Source: Malania oleifera (lineage: Eukaryota > Streptophyta > Magnoliopsida > Santalales > Ximeniaceae). Taken from it: a stretch of DNA of 64,000 bases. The notes under the pieces were generated by a model that saw only the letters and a program-made list of their open reading frames with translations, did no database searches and had not been told where the DNA came from. Below are positions 18,501 to 29,382 of the stretch, one piece after another (the stretch's first letter is position 1; each line of letters begins with the position of its first letter). The DNA lies in the NCBI RefSeq assembly GCF_029873635.1, contig NC_080420.1, positions 120,970,719 to 121,034,718 on the forward strand, written 5' to 3'. The position numbers were made by a program, and so were the translations under genes.

Positions 18501-19948
18501 GTTGGTAGAGAGTGATCCTTCAGTGTGTATTACCAGCCTAGTGGTATAGCCTACTCTGTAGGAAAGAATTAAAACTGCTAAAAAAGAAGACCTAGAATTA
18601 GCAGAGGTGATAGATAGAGTGCAGAATGGTTAGGGGGAGGAATTCAGTGTTGCGGATGATGGCGCTTTGCGGTTCCGTTCCAGATTAAGTGTTTATGTTG
18701 ATATGGATATTAGGAGGACCATTCTCAAGGAGGCTCACAGATCTTTGTATACAGTTCATCTAGGTAGTACGAAGATGTACAGAAATCTGCGAGAATCGTA
18801 CTGGTGGAGTGGTATGAAGGAAGAGATTGCCGAGTATGCTAACGTGCCAGCAGGTAAAAACTGAGCACCAAAGGCCGGCAAGGCAGTTGCAACCGTTATT
18901 TATCCCAGAGTGGAAGTGAGATCATATATCCATGGACTTCATGTCAGGACTGCCGACGACATTACATGGCCAGAATGCCATCTAGGTGATTATTGATCGT
19001 TTGACTAAGACCGCCCACTTTTTACCTATTAAGATCAGCTACTCCCTTAACCGTTCAGCGAAGATCTACATTCAGGAGATAGTTCGTTCTCATGGGGTGC
19101 CAATATCGATTGTATTAGATTGAGACTCGCGTTTTACATCACATTTTTGGGGAAGCTTGTAGGAAGCACTAGGGTCTCAGTTATCGTTTAGCACGACATA
19201 CTATCCTCATTCAGATGGGCAGACTGAGAGGACGATACAGACATTGGAGGATATGCTCTGAGCGTGCGTGTTGGATTTTGGGGGTAGTTAGACTCAGTTC
19301 ATGTCATTGGTAGAATTTGCGTAAAAAAATAGTTATGAAACCAGCATTGGCATGGCACCATTTGAGGCTCTATGTGGTAGGAGATGTCGTTCCTCTTTAT
19401 TTTGGGATGAAGTAGGTGAGCGGCGAGTAGTGGGGCCAGATCTTGTTCAGCAAGCGCATGATAAGGTTCGGCTTATCAGAGACAGGATCAGTACAACTCA
19501 GAGCCGATAGAAAATTTATGCTGATAATCGCTGCAGGAATCTGAAATTTGATGTGAGTAATCATGTGTTTTTGAAGATAACTCCGTTGAAAGGGGTTATG
19601 AGGTTTGACAAGAAGGGTAAACTTAGTCCTAGGTTTATCGGTCTATTTGAGATTCTAGATAAAGTGGGACCAGTAACTTATAGGCTAGCTTTGCCACCTG
19701 TGTTGTCCAGAATTCACGACGTATTCCACATATCTATGTTCAGGAAATACGTTCCAGACCCTTCTCATATCATCAGTTATGATGAATTAGAGCCTAGTGA
19801 TTCACTGGTGTATGAGGAGGTACTAGTACAAATTCTGGATAGGAAAGTACAGGAGCTACGTAACAAGAAGATTCCTCAGGTAAAAGTTCTGTGGAGGAAT
19901 CATACAGTTGAAGAGGCTTCTTGGGAGTCTAAGGAGCAGATGAAGTAG
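15509..19948 (+). pseudogene. gag-pol pseudogene of Ty3/gypsy element A
   Basis: Gag begins at ATG 15509. The Gag core runs from about 15700 to 16200 with a CCHC zinc knuckle CYRCDRSGHMVRDC at 16412-16453. The protease active site reads LFDSRATQSF where the family has DSGAT, so the glycine is lost. Reverse transcriptase covers about 17200-17880 with the catalytic FIDD at 17647-17658. RNase H lies at about 18060-18430, then integrase (about 18650-19550) with the GPF-like LSPRFIG segment, and a chromodomain-like [16 protein letters not shown] near 19880. More than 15 stop codons and at least one frameshift (17490-17520) break it. Most stops look like CAG, CGA or TGG codons changed by a single transition. 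It cannot make the polyprotein. Confidence 0.93.
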
Positions 19949-20186
19949 AAGTACCCATAATTATTTCAAGAAGCTTAAGTAGTTAGGTAATATTTCTTTT
20001 ACAGGTACATGTAATGGTTTAATTAATGTAGCATTTTAGTTTTGGGAGAATTTTTTTCTTTTGTATGTGTAATCTTCCAGGACTCGGAATGTAACCACAG
20101 TATTCCTCCGTCATAAGTGAGGGTAAGTAATAAAATAAGTAGACCCTTTTTCTGTTAAGGGATGATGAGTTACATGAACAGTAAAT

Positions 20187-20215
20187 TTCGAGGACGAAAT
20201 TTTATGAGGGGAGAA
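20187..20215 (+). other. Inverted repeat and polypurine tract of element A
   Basis: AATTTCGAGGACGAAATTTT is followed by TATGAGGGGAGAA directly before the 3' LTR. The purine run is the expected plus-strand primer site. The preceding segment can pair AAATTTCG with CGAAATTT. Confidence 0.75.
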
Positions 20216-20339
20216 TGTAACGACCCGAAGAATGATGGTATTAAAATAATAAAAAGAAAGGGAATTGGAAACAAGAACAGAAGGAGGCAGTCGACGATGT
20301 TGCATTTTGGATGGGATAATCCCTAGGAATTTTTTAGCT

Positions 20340-20575
20340 CCTCGTCGATGAACACAGGGGACTTGTCAACGAGGTTATAAGAGGAGCTCGTCAACGAGGA
20401 CAGGACTCGTGGACGAGGGTATAAGAGGAGCTCGTTGACAAGGACAGGATTCGTCGACGAGAAGATACCAAGAGAGGATTTGTAGAAACCTGAAATTCTT
20501 CGATGAGGGTTGAAGTTCGTCGATGAACTTTCTACAGGACTCATCGACGAGGTGACGTGGCTCATCGACGAATTC
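20340..20575 (+). promoter_or_regulatory. GTCGAC palindrome array in U3 of element A
   Basis: About ten variants of the 12-bp palindrome TTCGTCGACGAA (for example CTCGTCGATGAA, TTCGTCGACGAG, CATCGACGAA), spaced about 20-30 bp apart and ending just before the TATA box. Position and repetition suggest a promoter-proximal binding array; this function is inference. Confidence 0.6.
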
Positions 20576-20580
20576 CATAG

Positions 20581-20589
20581 TATAAATAG
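20581..20589 (+). promoter_or_regulatory. TATA box of 3' LTR of A
   Basis: TATAAATAG, followed about 40 bp later by a long CT run that probably surrounds the transcript start. Confidence 0.65.
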
Positions 20590-20626
20590 GGTTAAACGTG
20601 ATTTTCAGTTCATTTTCCTGCGCAGA

Positions 20627-20676
<50 letters not shown>

Positions 20677-21189
20677 CTTCAGTTCCTTCTCCTTCTTTCT
20701 AAGATTTTGGGTTGGATTTCCGTCGGTTTGACAATCTGAAGCCACCACGACGCTCTTGGAAAAGTTCTCTGAAAATTTGTCAGAGCGGATCGTCGGTGGG
20801 GTTGAGTTAGAAAGCATCCCAAATCCAAGGTAAGACTTTCTACTCAGTCTTTGGTTATTTGATAGTTGTAGAAAGCGTAGTACGCGTAGAAATACTGAAC
20901 TTTAGTTCTGGGGAATGTTGTTTTCAGGGTGTTGAAAGGGGATCCTTGCGGGTGCAGGAGTGTTTGTTTTAGGGGCTTTTTGAGAATCAGGTAAGGGGAT
21001 AAACTAAGCTAGAATTTTATGAAAAATATGTATATTATTATAGCATTTGATTTCATGAAATAAATATATTTGTATATGATTTATATTTGGGAAAATACTG
21101 TTGAAAAGGATGGTATGTTAAATATGCGAAAAACCTGTTAGTGTGGCATGAGTAGAAATTGCTATGAAAAGTGATATGGATTTTATAAC

Positions 21190-21480
21190 AGAAAATCGGT
21201 GTACGGGCTGAGATTTTTATATTTGTTTGTCAGCATACGGGTCGAGCTATGTGTATGATTTGCTAGCGTACGGGCCGAGTTATGGATATTTGCCATCGTA
21301 CAGGCTGTGCTATAGAAATGATTTGCTGGCGTAAGGGCCGAGCTATGGAAACGATTTGCCAGTGTACGAGCTATGCTATGTTACGATTTGCCGGTGTACG
21401 GGCCGAGCTATGGTAAAATGTGAAATACCGGCGTACGGGCCGAGCTATGGTAAAATGTGAAATACCGGCGTTAGGGCCGA
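21190..21480 (+). repeat. GCGTACGGGC minisatellite in 3' LTR of A
   Basis: Diverged units with cores such as GGCGTACGGGCCGAGCTATG. Copy number and spacing differ from the 5' LTR. Confidence 0.8.
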
Positions 21481-22514
21481 TGATTTTCATGATATAAGTA
21501 TATATAAAAAATGATATGATTGATTTGATAATTAATGATATGAAATATCCATGTATCACAGTTTCAGTATATGTTATATGATATCATAACCTGGTTGGCT
21601 TGGTTTAGGTTAGCACTTGTACGGTACAGTTGCTATGTGTCCATGGTCATCATGATCATGATATTTATGTTAACGCCGCTATATGGAGTGGTGTGAGATT
21701 GGATGGTCGATGTGGTTTTTAAGAAGTGTGTGAGCGCCCTTAGTGTACGGATCAGGTCTGGAAGACCTATCAGACTTACAGATTGTACTTTTGACTTGGT
21801 AGTGGTCGGCTAACCATTGTCAGGTCCCGCCTTCGGGTCACACAATCCAGTCATGTGGGGGTAATACATGACAACAGCCAGCTAACCTACTAGGAATGTT
21901 TTTGTATTATATTTTATGAGATGAAATATGATTATGAAAATGCAGTATGTTCTGCCATGTTATGATGATATATATGTTTTCCCAGATATGACATGACATT
22001 TTGCTAAATATGTTTTTATATGATATATGTATAACACGGAATACTCATGTTGTCACACACTAGTATTAGTTTATTTCCCTTACTGAGAGGTATCTCACCC
22101 CAAAATTTTATAAACTTTTCAGGAGCCCCTGATAGGAGAGCGGGAAAAGTCCCGCTGATCTAGTGTTGTTGATCTGCCCTCTTTGAAGGGTAAGTTTTAG
22201 TAGGGACAGTTGGATTTTGTGGGAAATGACCCTAGATCTTGTTTTTGGGATGTGTATACTGAAATACAGTGGATATAGTGACTTTGGTATTTATGGTACT
22301 ATGATGGATGTTTTCGTATTTATGATATTGTGATGGTATGTTTCCTACTGCTTAGGCTTCCGTTATGTGTTTTGATGTATCTCTGGTACCCACGGGTCTA
22401 GGTGGATTATGATCTGCTGGGTTTTATTGTGTTGAAAAAAAATATGAAAATTAAGCAAGTCGTCATATATATATATATATATATATAGTAGAATTTGCGG
22501 GTTGTGACAGTTTA

Positions 22515-22776
22515 TGTACTAACCCTATGCGTACAAACTTAGATTATAACTAAAACACTCTTGTAGCAATCTCCGGAGGAAAATCCTTCAAAATCTCCCA
22601 ATCTACTTATCTCTCGATTCAAAATTTGTGATCTGCGCCGAGCAAAACTATCAACGGTTTTAAGTAAACCATCGATGGAAATATACCAAGAGCTGAATTC
22701 TATTGACAACTGAAACCGTCGACGATTAACCACCAAGAGTAAACCGTTGACGGTTTCCTCCTGCATCCTCCTTCCT
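22515..22776. repeat. Older repeat between element A and the copia element
   Basis: It contains several GTCGAC-type palindromes (AAACCGTCGACGATT and relatives between 22640 and 22760), unlike ordinary flanking DNA. It was contiguous with 13326-13787 before element A inserted, and with 38489 onward before the copia element inserted. Class is not resolved. Confidence 0.4.
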
Positions 22777-22781
22777 TATTT

Positions 22782-22916
22782 GTTAAGATTGGACAAGAAT
22801 GATTTTCTCTATTGATATTTTTAATACAAGGATTACAAGGATACATACCTTAGAGAATTGGAAAAAAATGTAAAGTAAATATTGTGCTAAAATGGAAAGT
22901 ATATATAGCTCTAATA
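22782..22916 (-). repeat. 3' LTR of the copia element
   Basis: 135 bp, reading on the - strand from TATTAGAG to CTTAACA. A purine tract AGAGGGGGAG precedes it on the - strand (plus 22917-22926). Confidence 0.88.
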
Positions 22917-24917
22917 CTCCCCCTCTAGTTGGAGCATGGAGATCCGTAATGCCCAACTTGCGTGATAAGGTTTGGAAATGTTCACGAACCAAAGCTTTGG
23001 TGAAGATATCGGCAAGCTAACTGTGGGTAGGAATATGCTTAGTGAAGAAGAGGCCAGCCCGTAACTTTTCACGAACAATATGACAATCGATTTCTATATG
23101 TTTGGTACATTCGTGGAAAACAGGATTTTGGGCAATGTGAAGAGCCACTTGGTTGTCACAATATAAGAGCATAGGTTGAGAATGCGGTACGCTAAGATCA
23201 TGTAAAAAAGTTTTGTGCCATGTAAGTTCACAGGTAGTAGAAGCAAGTGCCCGGTACTAAGCTTCGGCGGAGGAGCGAGAGATGGTAGTTTGTTTCTTAG
23301 TGCGCCAGGAAATGGGACTAGTGCCCAACTGAATGAAAAAACTAGTGGTGGAGCGGTGAGTGAGGGGACAACTAGCCCAATCCGAATCATAATAAGCCGA
23401 GACTTGAAGAGTGTTGGTAGTAGGAAAAAATAAGCCTTTACCTGGAGATGCCTTAATATATCGAAGAACACGCAAAACAACATCATAATGCGGTTGTCTG
23501 GGCTGGTGCATAAATTGACTGAAAATGTTGACTGGAAATACAAGGTCGGGACGAGTGATGGTGAGATAGATCAAATGTCCAACGAGTCACCGAAACGAGC
23601 TTGGATCGGAGAGGAGAGCACCATCAGTATTATTGAGCTTTAGATTTTGTTCCATGGGAAAGGAGGCAGGGCGAGCACCTAGATGACCGCTATCAGTGAG
23701 GATGTCAAGAGCATATTTGTGTTGGTTGAGAAAAATGCCAGTGGGAGAGCGAGCAAATTCGAGGCCAAGGAAATATTTCAATTTTCCAAGATCCTTGAGT
23801 TTGAATTTTTGAGCGAGCATGACTTTGAAAGTGCTAATAGCGGAGAGATCATTGCCTGCCATGAGAATGTCATCAACATAAACAAGTATAAAAGTAAAAG
23901 ACTGACCCCGAGAGTGGGTGAAAAGAGAGTGATCGGCCAGAGATTGGGTGAAACCTACAACAAGTAAAACAAAAGATAATTTAGAGAACCAGTTACGAGA
24001 AGCTTGCTTGAGGCCATAAAGGGATTTCTGAAGACGACAAACACGAGTCTCCCCCTATTTGCAATAACCTGGGGGGGGGGGGATCATATAAACCTCCTCA
24101 TTGAGGTCACCATGGAGAAAAGCGTTGTTGACGTCCAATTGAAGGAGATGCGAATTCCGAGTGGCCGCCACTGTAATAACACACCTGATAGTAACGAGTT
24201 TAGCAACAGGGGCAAAAGTATCATGATAATCCAAACCTTCTACCTAAGTGTAGCCCTTGGCCACCAAGCGAGCTTTGTGTCGCTCTATGGATCCATCGAC
24301 CCGGAGTTTTGTTTTGAACACCCATTTACAGCCAATTGGTTTTTTTCTAGGAGGAAGGTGTTGAAGAACCCATGTATTATTGGTTTCTAAGGCTTAGATT
24401 TTAGAAGTCATGGCATCACGCCAATGGGAGTGTAGCACAACCTGAGAATATGAGGTGGGTTCGGGATGTTGGGACAAAATAGAAAGAAAAGCCAAATGTG
24501 GAGTAGAGAAACGATGGTAAGATAAAAAGGAGGAGAGACAATGAACCGTACCTGAGGGACATTTTGAAACTTGTGAAGCTATGGAGAACTTTGGCAAAGT
24601 AGGATAGATATAATCAGCTAAATGAGAGGGATGTGTTATAGCTCGTTTGGGATGTGAAGAGGTAGGTGGAGGGGGTGGGGTGGGGGGGGGGGGGGGGGGA
24701 GGGGAGGGGACCAATGGAGAAGGAGAGAGAGAGGAGGGGCTAGGGTTATGTGTGGGTGGTGGTGAAGGTAAAGTGTAGGAATGATGTATATCAGGAATAG
24801 GAAGAGGAAGGACTTGAGAAGATGTGGGAGTTGGAGAGACAAGATGATGGAAAAATATTTTCGTCAAAAGTGACATCACGGGAGATGAAAATTTTTTTGT
24901 TTTCAAGATCGTAGACA
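22917..24917 (-). pseudogene. copia pol, 3' part: linker, reverse transcriptase and RNase H
   Basis: On the - strand the segment starts with the copia phrase DLENKKIFISRDVTFDE (about 24900 down to 24850) and a proline-rich linker. Reverse transcriptase follows, with the catalytic YVDD at 23869-23880 and DLGKLKYFLGLE near 23780. RNase H follows, with YDSDWASCP near 23390 and SRSSAEA near 23260, and the segment ends close to the 3' LTR. In-frame stops (for example after SRSSAEA) and frame changes show it is inactive. The integrase half of the same reading frame lies beyond the chimeric insertion at 31194. Confidence 0.9.
24662..24714 (+). repeat. G-rich tract (polyproline codons on the - strand)
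   Basis: A run of about 19 consecutive G within a G-rich block encodes polyproline on the - strand in the copia integrase-RT linker. On the + strand it could form a G-quadruplex. Confidence 0.6.
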
Positions 24918-25949
24918 CGATATGTCACGACCTGCTCATTTTCAAATATATTTATTTTTTTTAATTTTATATTAATATCATCATACAATTAATACCACAC
25001 ATCCCACATTCCAGCTCAACAGGTCACAATCCACCTGGACCCATGGGTACCAGGGATACATCAGAATATATATAGCAGAAGCCTAAGTAGTAGGAAACAT
25101 ACAATCTCATGCATCTCATCATTTCATATATCATAATACCAGAGCTACTACATTCATTGTATTTCCATATATACATCCCAAAAATGTAATCTAGGGACAA
25201 TCCCCATAAAAACCTAACTGTCCCTACCAAAAACTTACCCTTCAAAAAGGGCGGATAACCACACTATGTCAGTGGGGCTTTACCCGCTCTCCTATTCGGG
25301 ACTCCTGAAAAATTGTAAAGTTTAGGGGTAAGACACCTCTCAGTAAGGGAAATAAACTAATACTAGTGTGTGGCAACATGAGTATACCGTGTTCTACATA
25401 TACCATACATAACATATTCAATACTGTTTATCAAATCTAGAAAAACATATGTATATCAAACATGGCAGAATATACTACATTTTCATAACATAATGTCTCA
25501 TCTCATATCATAGTAGTAACATAAAACATCCCTGATAGGTTAGCTAGCTGTTGTCATGTATTACCCCCACATGACTAGGTTGTGTGGCTTGAAGGTGGGA
25601 CCTGACAATGGTTGGCTGACCACTGCCAAGTCAATAGTTTAGTTTGTAGGTCCGTGGGTCTACCCAGATTGGTCCGTACACTAAGGGCGATAACAGTACA
25701 CTTCTTGAAAATAACCACATCGACCATCCAATCTCACACCACTTCGTACAGCGGCGTTAACACAGATATCATGATCACGAAGACCATGGACACATAGCAA
25801 CGGTACCGTGCAAGTGCTAGCCTAAACCAAGCCAACCAAGTTCTAATATCATATACATATACTGAAACCGTGATACATAAATATCTCATATCATTTATTT
25901 TCACATCATTCATATCATTTCAGATATATACGTGTATCATGAAAATCAT

Positions 25950-26215
25950 CGGCCCGTACGCTGGTATTACACATTTTATCATAGCTTGGCCCGTACGCCA
26001 GCTACACATAGCACAGCCCGTACGCTGGCAAACCATAATCACATAGCACGACCCGTACGCCGGCAAATCAATCTCATAGCACGGCCCATATGCTGGCAAA
26101 TCACATCTCATAGCATGGCCCATACGCTAGCAAATCACATCACATAACACGGCCCGTACACTGGCAATTCTCATCACATAAAAATCTCGGCTCGTACGCC
26201 AGTTTTCCATCATAA
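25950..26215 (-). repeat. GCGTACGGGC minisatellite in the left LTR of the chimera
   Basis: About eight diverged units, seen on the + strand as AGCACGGCCCGTACGCCGGC and variants. Confidence 0.8.
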
Positions 26216-26893
26216 AAATCCATATCATCCACATTCCCAAAAAATAGTATTTCACAACATTTTTACTTATGCCACAACAGATTTTCCACATATTCAACAT
26301 ACGATCATTTTCATAGTATTTTACAAATATAAAACATATATATATAAACATATACATTTTTCATAAATAAAATGATATATATATATATATATATATATAA
26401 GCATTTTCTCAAAAACAGAAACTAACTTAGTTTATCCCCTTACCTGGTTCCTGAATAGCCCCTAAGAAAGTCTTCCTCGCACCCGCAGGATTCCTAACTC
26501 AACACCCTGAAAATGAAAACTCACAGAATTAAACTTTAGTTTTCAACGTATATAACATTTCTTTTAACTATCATTAAGTCAAATTCGGCTTAAAAGCCTC
26601 ACCTCAACTTAGGGATGATTCCTAACGTTTCCAATCAACACCTCTGGAAATGAAAACTCCCAGTATTAAACTTTAATATTTTAATGCATACAACACTTCT
26701 CTCAACTGTCACAAATTCAAAAATTGAGTATAAAGCCTTATCCTGGATTTGGAATGGAATCCAACTTCGTTTCCCTGACGATTCGCCCCGGTGGACTTGT
26801 AGAGAACTCCGTAAGGATCGTCGTGGTAGCCTCAGATCGTTGATCCAACGACTGGTGGGGCCGAAAACGAAGAGAGAAGGGGAGAGAGTCGTA

Positions 26894-26944
<51 letters not shown>

Positions 26945-27009
26945 TGTGTGTGTGTGTGTGTTAGCTTCTTTAAGAAGCTTAAATATCCAGATTTCCCCAT
27001 ATTTATAGA

Positions 27010-27190
27010 ACAGTGGATTTCGTCAACAAGTCCGACCTTCGTCGACGAGTCCTTCACAAATTTCGTTGACGAAATCCACTCCTCATCGATGAAATTTAGT
27101 CGGCTCAAAAACCCCCTCGGTATTTTCTCGTCGACGAAGCCCTGTGTTCGTCGACGAAATTCTTAAAGCCTTCGTCAATGAAACCCTGTG
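27010..27190 (-). promoter_or_regulatory. GTCGAC palindrome array, left LTR of the chimera
   Basis: Variants of TTCGTCGACGAA (CTTCGTCGACGAGT, CTCGTCGACGAAG, TTCGTCGACGAAATT) lie just upstream, on the - strand, of the TATA box TATAAATA at plus 27000-27007. Confidence 0.6.
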
Positions 27191-27283
27191 TTCGTTGACA
27201 AAGCTCGGCAGCTTCCTTATGTTCCTTTTTCCAATTTCCTTTTCTTTATTATTTAAATTCCACTTAAAATTTGGGTTGTTACA

Positions 27284-27356
27284 TCCTCCCCTCCTTATAA
27301 AAATTTCGTTCTCTAAATTTACCGTTCACATAACTCATCATCCCTTAACCAGAAGG
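27284..27356 (-). other. Polypurine tract and 3' internal stub of the left half
   Basis: On the - strand it reads a purine-rich AAGGAGGGGAGGA directly before the LTR, preceded by the conserved pre-PPT inverted repeat. It matches the same region of element A up to the run reading TTAAGGGATGATGAG. It then stops at about 27355, where + strand pol sequence starts with a few shared bases (AGAAGGA). Confidence 0.7.
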
Positions 27357-28740
27357 AAGATCCAGAGTTAGCAGAGGTGATAGATAGAGTACAGAGTGGG
27401 GCAGGGGAGGAGTTCAGTATCGTAGATGACGGAGTTTTGCAGTTCCGTTCCAGTTTATGTGTTCCTACCGATATTGAGATCAGGAGAACTATACTGGAAG
27501 AGGCTCATAGGTCCCTATACACGGTCCATTCCGGCAGTACTAAAATGTATCAGGATCTGCGAGAGTATTTCTGATGGAGTGGAATGAAGAAAGAGATAGC
27601 CGAGTTTGTCCAGCAGTGCTTGACGTGCCAGCAGGTTAAAGCTGAGCACGAGAGACCACCAGGACAGTTGCAGCCGTTGTTTATTCCCAAGTGGAAGTGG
27701 GACCACGTTTTTATGGATTTTGTTACGGGGTTACCACCAGTGCGGCAGGGATTGAATGCAATTTGGGTAGTTGTGGATCGTTTGACGAAGATTGCCCATT
27801 TTATCCCTATTAAAGTCAGCTATTCCATGGACAGACTGGCAGAGATATATGTTCAAGAGATAGTTCGCGTCCATGGCGTACCAGTATCCATAGTTTCAAA
27901 CTGGGATCCTCGGTTTACTTCACGATTCTGGAAAAATTTTCAAGAGGCTATGGGTACGCAGTTAGCTTTTAGCACTACTTTTCATCCCCAGACTGATGGT
28001 CAGACTGAGAGGGCCATTCAGATACTAGAAGATATGCTTCGTGCTTGTGTACTTGATTTTGGAGGTAGTTGGATTCAATTTATGCCGTTAGTGGAGTTTG
28101 CTTACAATAATAGCTATCAGGCTAGTATCGGCATGGCTCCATACGAGGAATTACATGGCAGGAAATGTCATTCTCCTCTTTTATAAGATGAAGTAGGTGA
28201 AAGGCGTGTTTTGGGTCCCGAGATAATACAACAGGCGTTTGATAAAGTTCGATTAATTAGAGAAAGAATCAATACAGCACCGAGTCGAAAGAAAAGTTAT
28301 GTAGACACTCACCGACGAGAGTTGGAATTTGATGTGGGAGATCGAGTATTTTTCAAGATAGCTCCTCTGAAAGGAGTTATGAGGTTTGGGAAGAAGGGCA
28401 AGTTGAGCCCTAGGTTTATTGGCCCTTTTGAGATACTTGAGAGAATAGGGTCAGTAGCCTACAGGCTAGCTTTGCCGCCAGCTTTGGCTTGTATTCATGA
28501 CATGTTTCATGTTGCCATGTTAAGGAAATACGTCCCAGACCCATCTCACATCATTAGCTACGCAGAGATAGAGCTTAAGGATTCATTAGCATATGAAGAA
28601 GTACTAGTACAGATTTTGGACAGGAAGGTTTAGACTTTACGTACTAAAGAAATACAGTTAGTAAAAGTTTTGTGGAAGAATCATGCTATAGATGAAGCTT
28701 CTTGGGAAGTCGAGGAGCTGATCAGACAGAGATACCCGTA
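27357..28740 (+). pseudogene. gypsy pol 3' fragment (integrase and chromodomain-like end)
   Basis: It begins within the spacer before integrase and holds the HHCC zinc region (EEAHRSLYTVH to CLTCQQVK), the integrase core starting FMDFVTGLPP, the HPQTDGQTER stretch and the C-terminal KGKLSPRFIGPFEIL block. It ends with VKVLWKNHAIDEASWE. Stops occur near 27572, 28183 and 28631. The catalytic region reads SNWDPRF where the family has SDRDPRF, so a catalytic Asp is probably lost. Reverse transcriptase, protease and Gag are absent because the fragment is cut at 27357. Confidence 0.92.
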
Positions 28741-28977
28741 GTTGTTCCTAGAGGTATAAAGGTAATCAGGTAAAGTATAGTATCTAGATAATGTTCTTTT
28801 GCAGGTACATGTATCGATTTTAGTTAGTAGATAGTTTTTAGTTTTATATATATGTAATGTCCCAACATAGCATGTAACAACAGTATTCCTCCGCTACAAG
28901 TGAGGGCAAGTAATAAAATAAGTAGACCCCTTTTTCTTCTATAGAATGATGAAGTGTATTGATGGATCTAGCTAGCA

Positions 28978-29012
28978 AATTTCGAGGACGAAATTTTATA
29001 AGGAGGGCAGAA
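28978..29012 (+). other. Inverted repeat and polypurine tract of the right half
   Basis: AATTTCGAGGACGAAATTTT followed by ATAAGGAGGGCAGAA directly before the LTR at 29013. The arrangement is the same as in element A. Confidence 0.75.
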
Positions 29013-29332
29013 TGTAACGACCCGGAAAAAAATAACGATATTTAAATATTGAGAGAGGGGAAAATGAAAACACAAACAGGAAGTTGCATACAAGGATTCA
29101 TCAACGAACACAGGGTTTTGTTGATGAAGGTCTTAATGAATTCGTCGACGAACACAGGGCTTCGTCGACGAGAAAATACCGAGAGGGGTTCCGAGGCAAC
29201 CTGAATTTCGTCGACGAATACAGGGTTCTATCGACAAATTTAATGAAGGACTTGTCGACGAGGTGACGTGTCTTGTCGATGAATCTGGCAATATAAATAA
29301 AGGAAAACTGGGATTTTATCCATTTACCAGTG

Positions 29333-29382
<50 letters not shown>

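Larger units (their letters stand above)
13788..22509 (+). mobile_element. Ty3/gypsy retrotransposon A, near full length, inactive
   Basis: The element is bounded by the 5-bp direct repeat GTTTA (13783-13787 and 22510-22514). Order: a 5' LTR of about 1.6 kb, a gag-pol pseudogene, a purine tract, and a 3' LTR of 2.29 kb beginning TGTAACGACCCG and ending GGGTTGTGACA. Domain order protease, reverse transcriptase, RNase H, integrase is that of Ty3/gypsy. The C-terminal chromodomain-like segment and long LTRs suggest a chromovirus, perhaps the Tekay/Del lineage (inference). The two LTRs differ strongly in their first part, which is unexpected for a TSD-flanked element. No clear PBS is visible after the 5' LTR. 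Confidence 0.93.
20216..22509 (+). repeat. 3' LTR of element A
   Basis: A 2294-bp LTR with inverted ends TGTAACGACCCG and CGGGTTGTGACA. Order inside: a GTCGAC palindrome array (20340-20575), TGACGTGG at about 20552, TATA box at 20581-20589, a CT run (20630-20672), a GCGTACGGGC minisatellite (21190-21480) and an AT microsatellite near the end (about 22466-22489). Confidence 0.92.
24923..27283 (-). repeat. Left, - strand LTR of the chimera
   Basis: A 2361-bp LTR read on the - strand from TGTAACAACCC to GGTCGTGACA. The order confirms the orientation: palindromes (27010-27190), TATA (27000-27007), GA run (26899-26941), then minisatellite (25950-26215). The polypurine tract lies outside its start (plus 27284-27296). 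Confidence 0.9.

Noticed and set aside
23215..23967. + strand open frames in the copia region
   Set aside because: They lie opposite the copia reverse transcriptase and RNase H on the - strand and have no motifs of their own.
24004..24390. 128-residue open frame on the + strand
   Set aside because: It is the antisense of copia reverse transcriptase (GCKWVFKTK and YGLKQA type phrases on the - strand).
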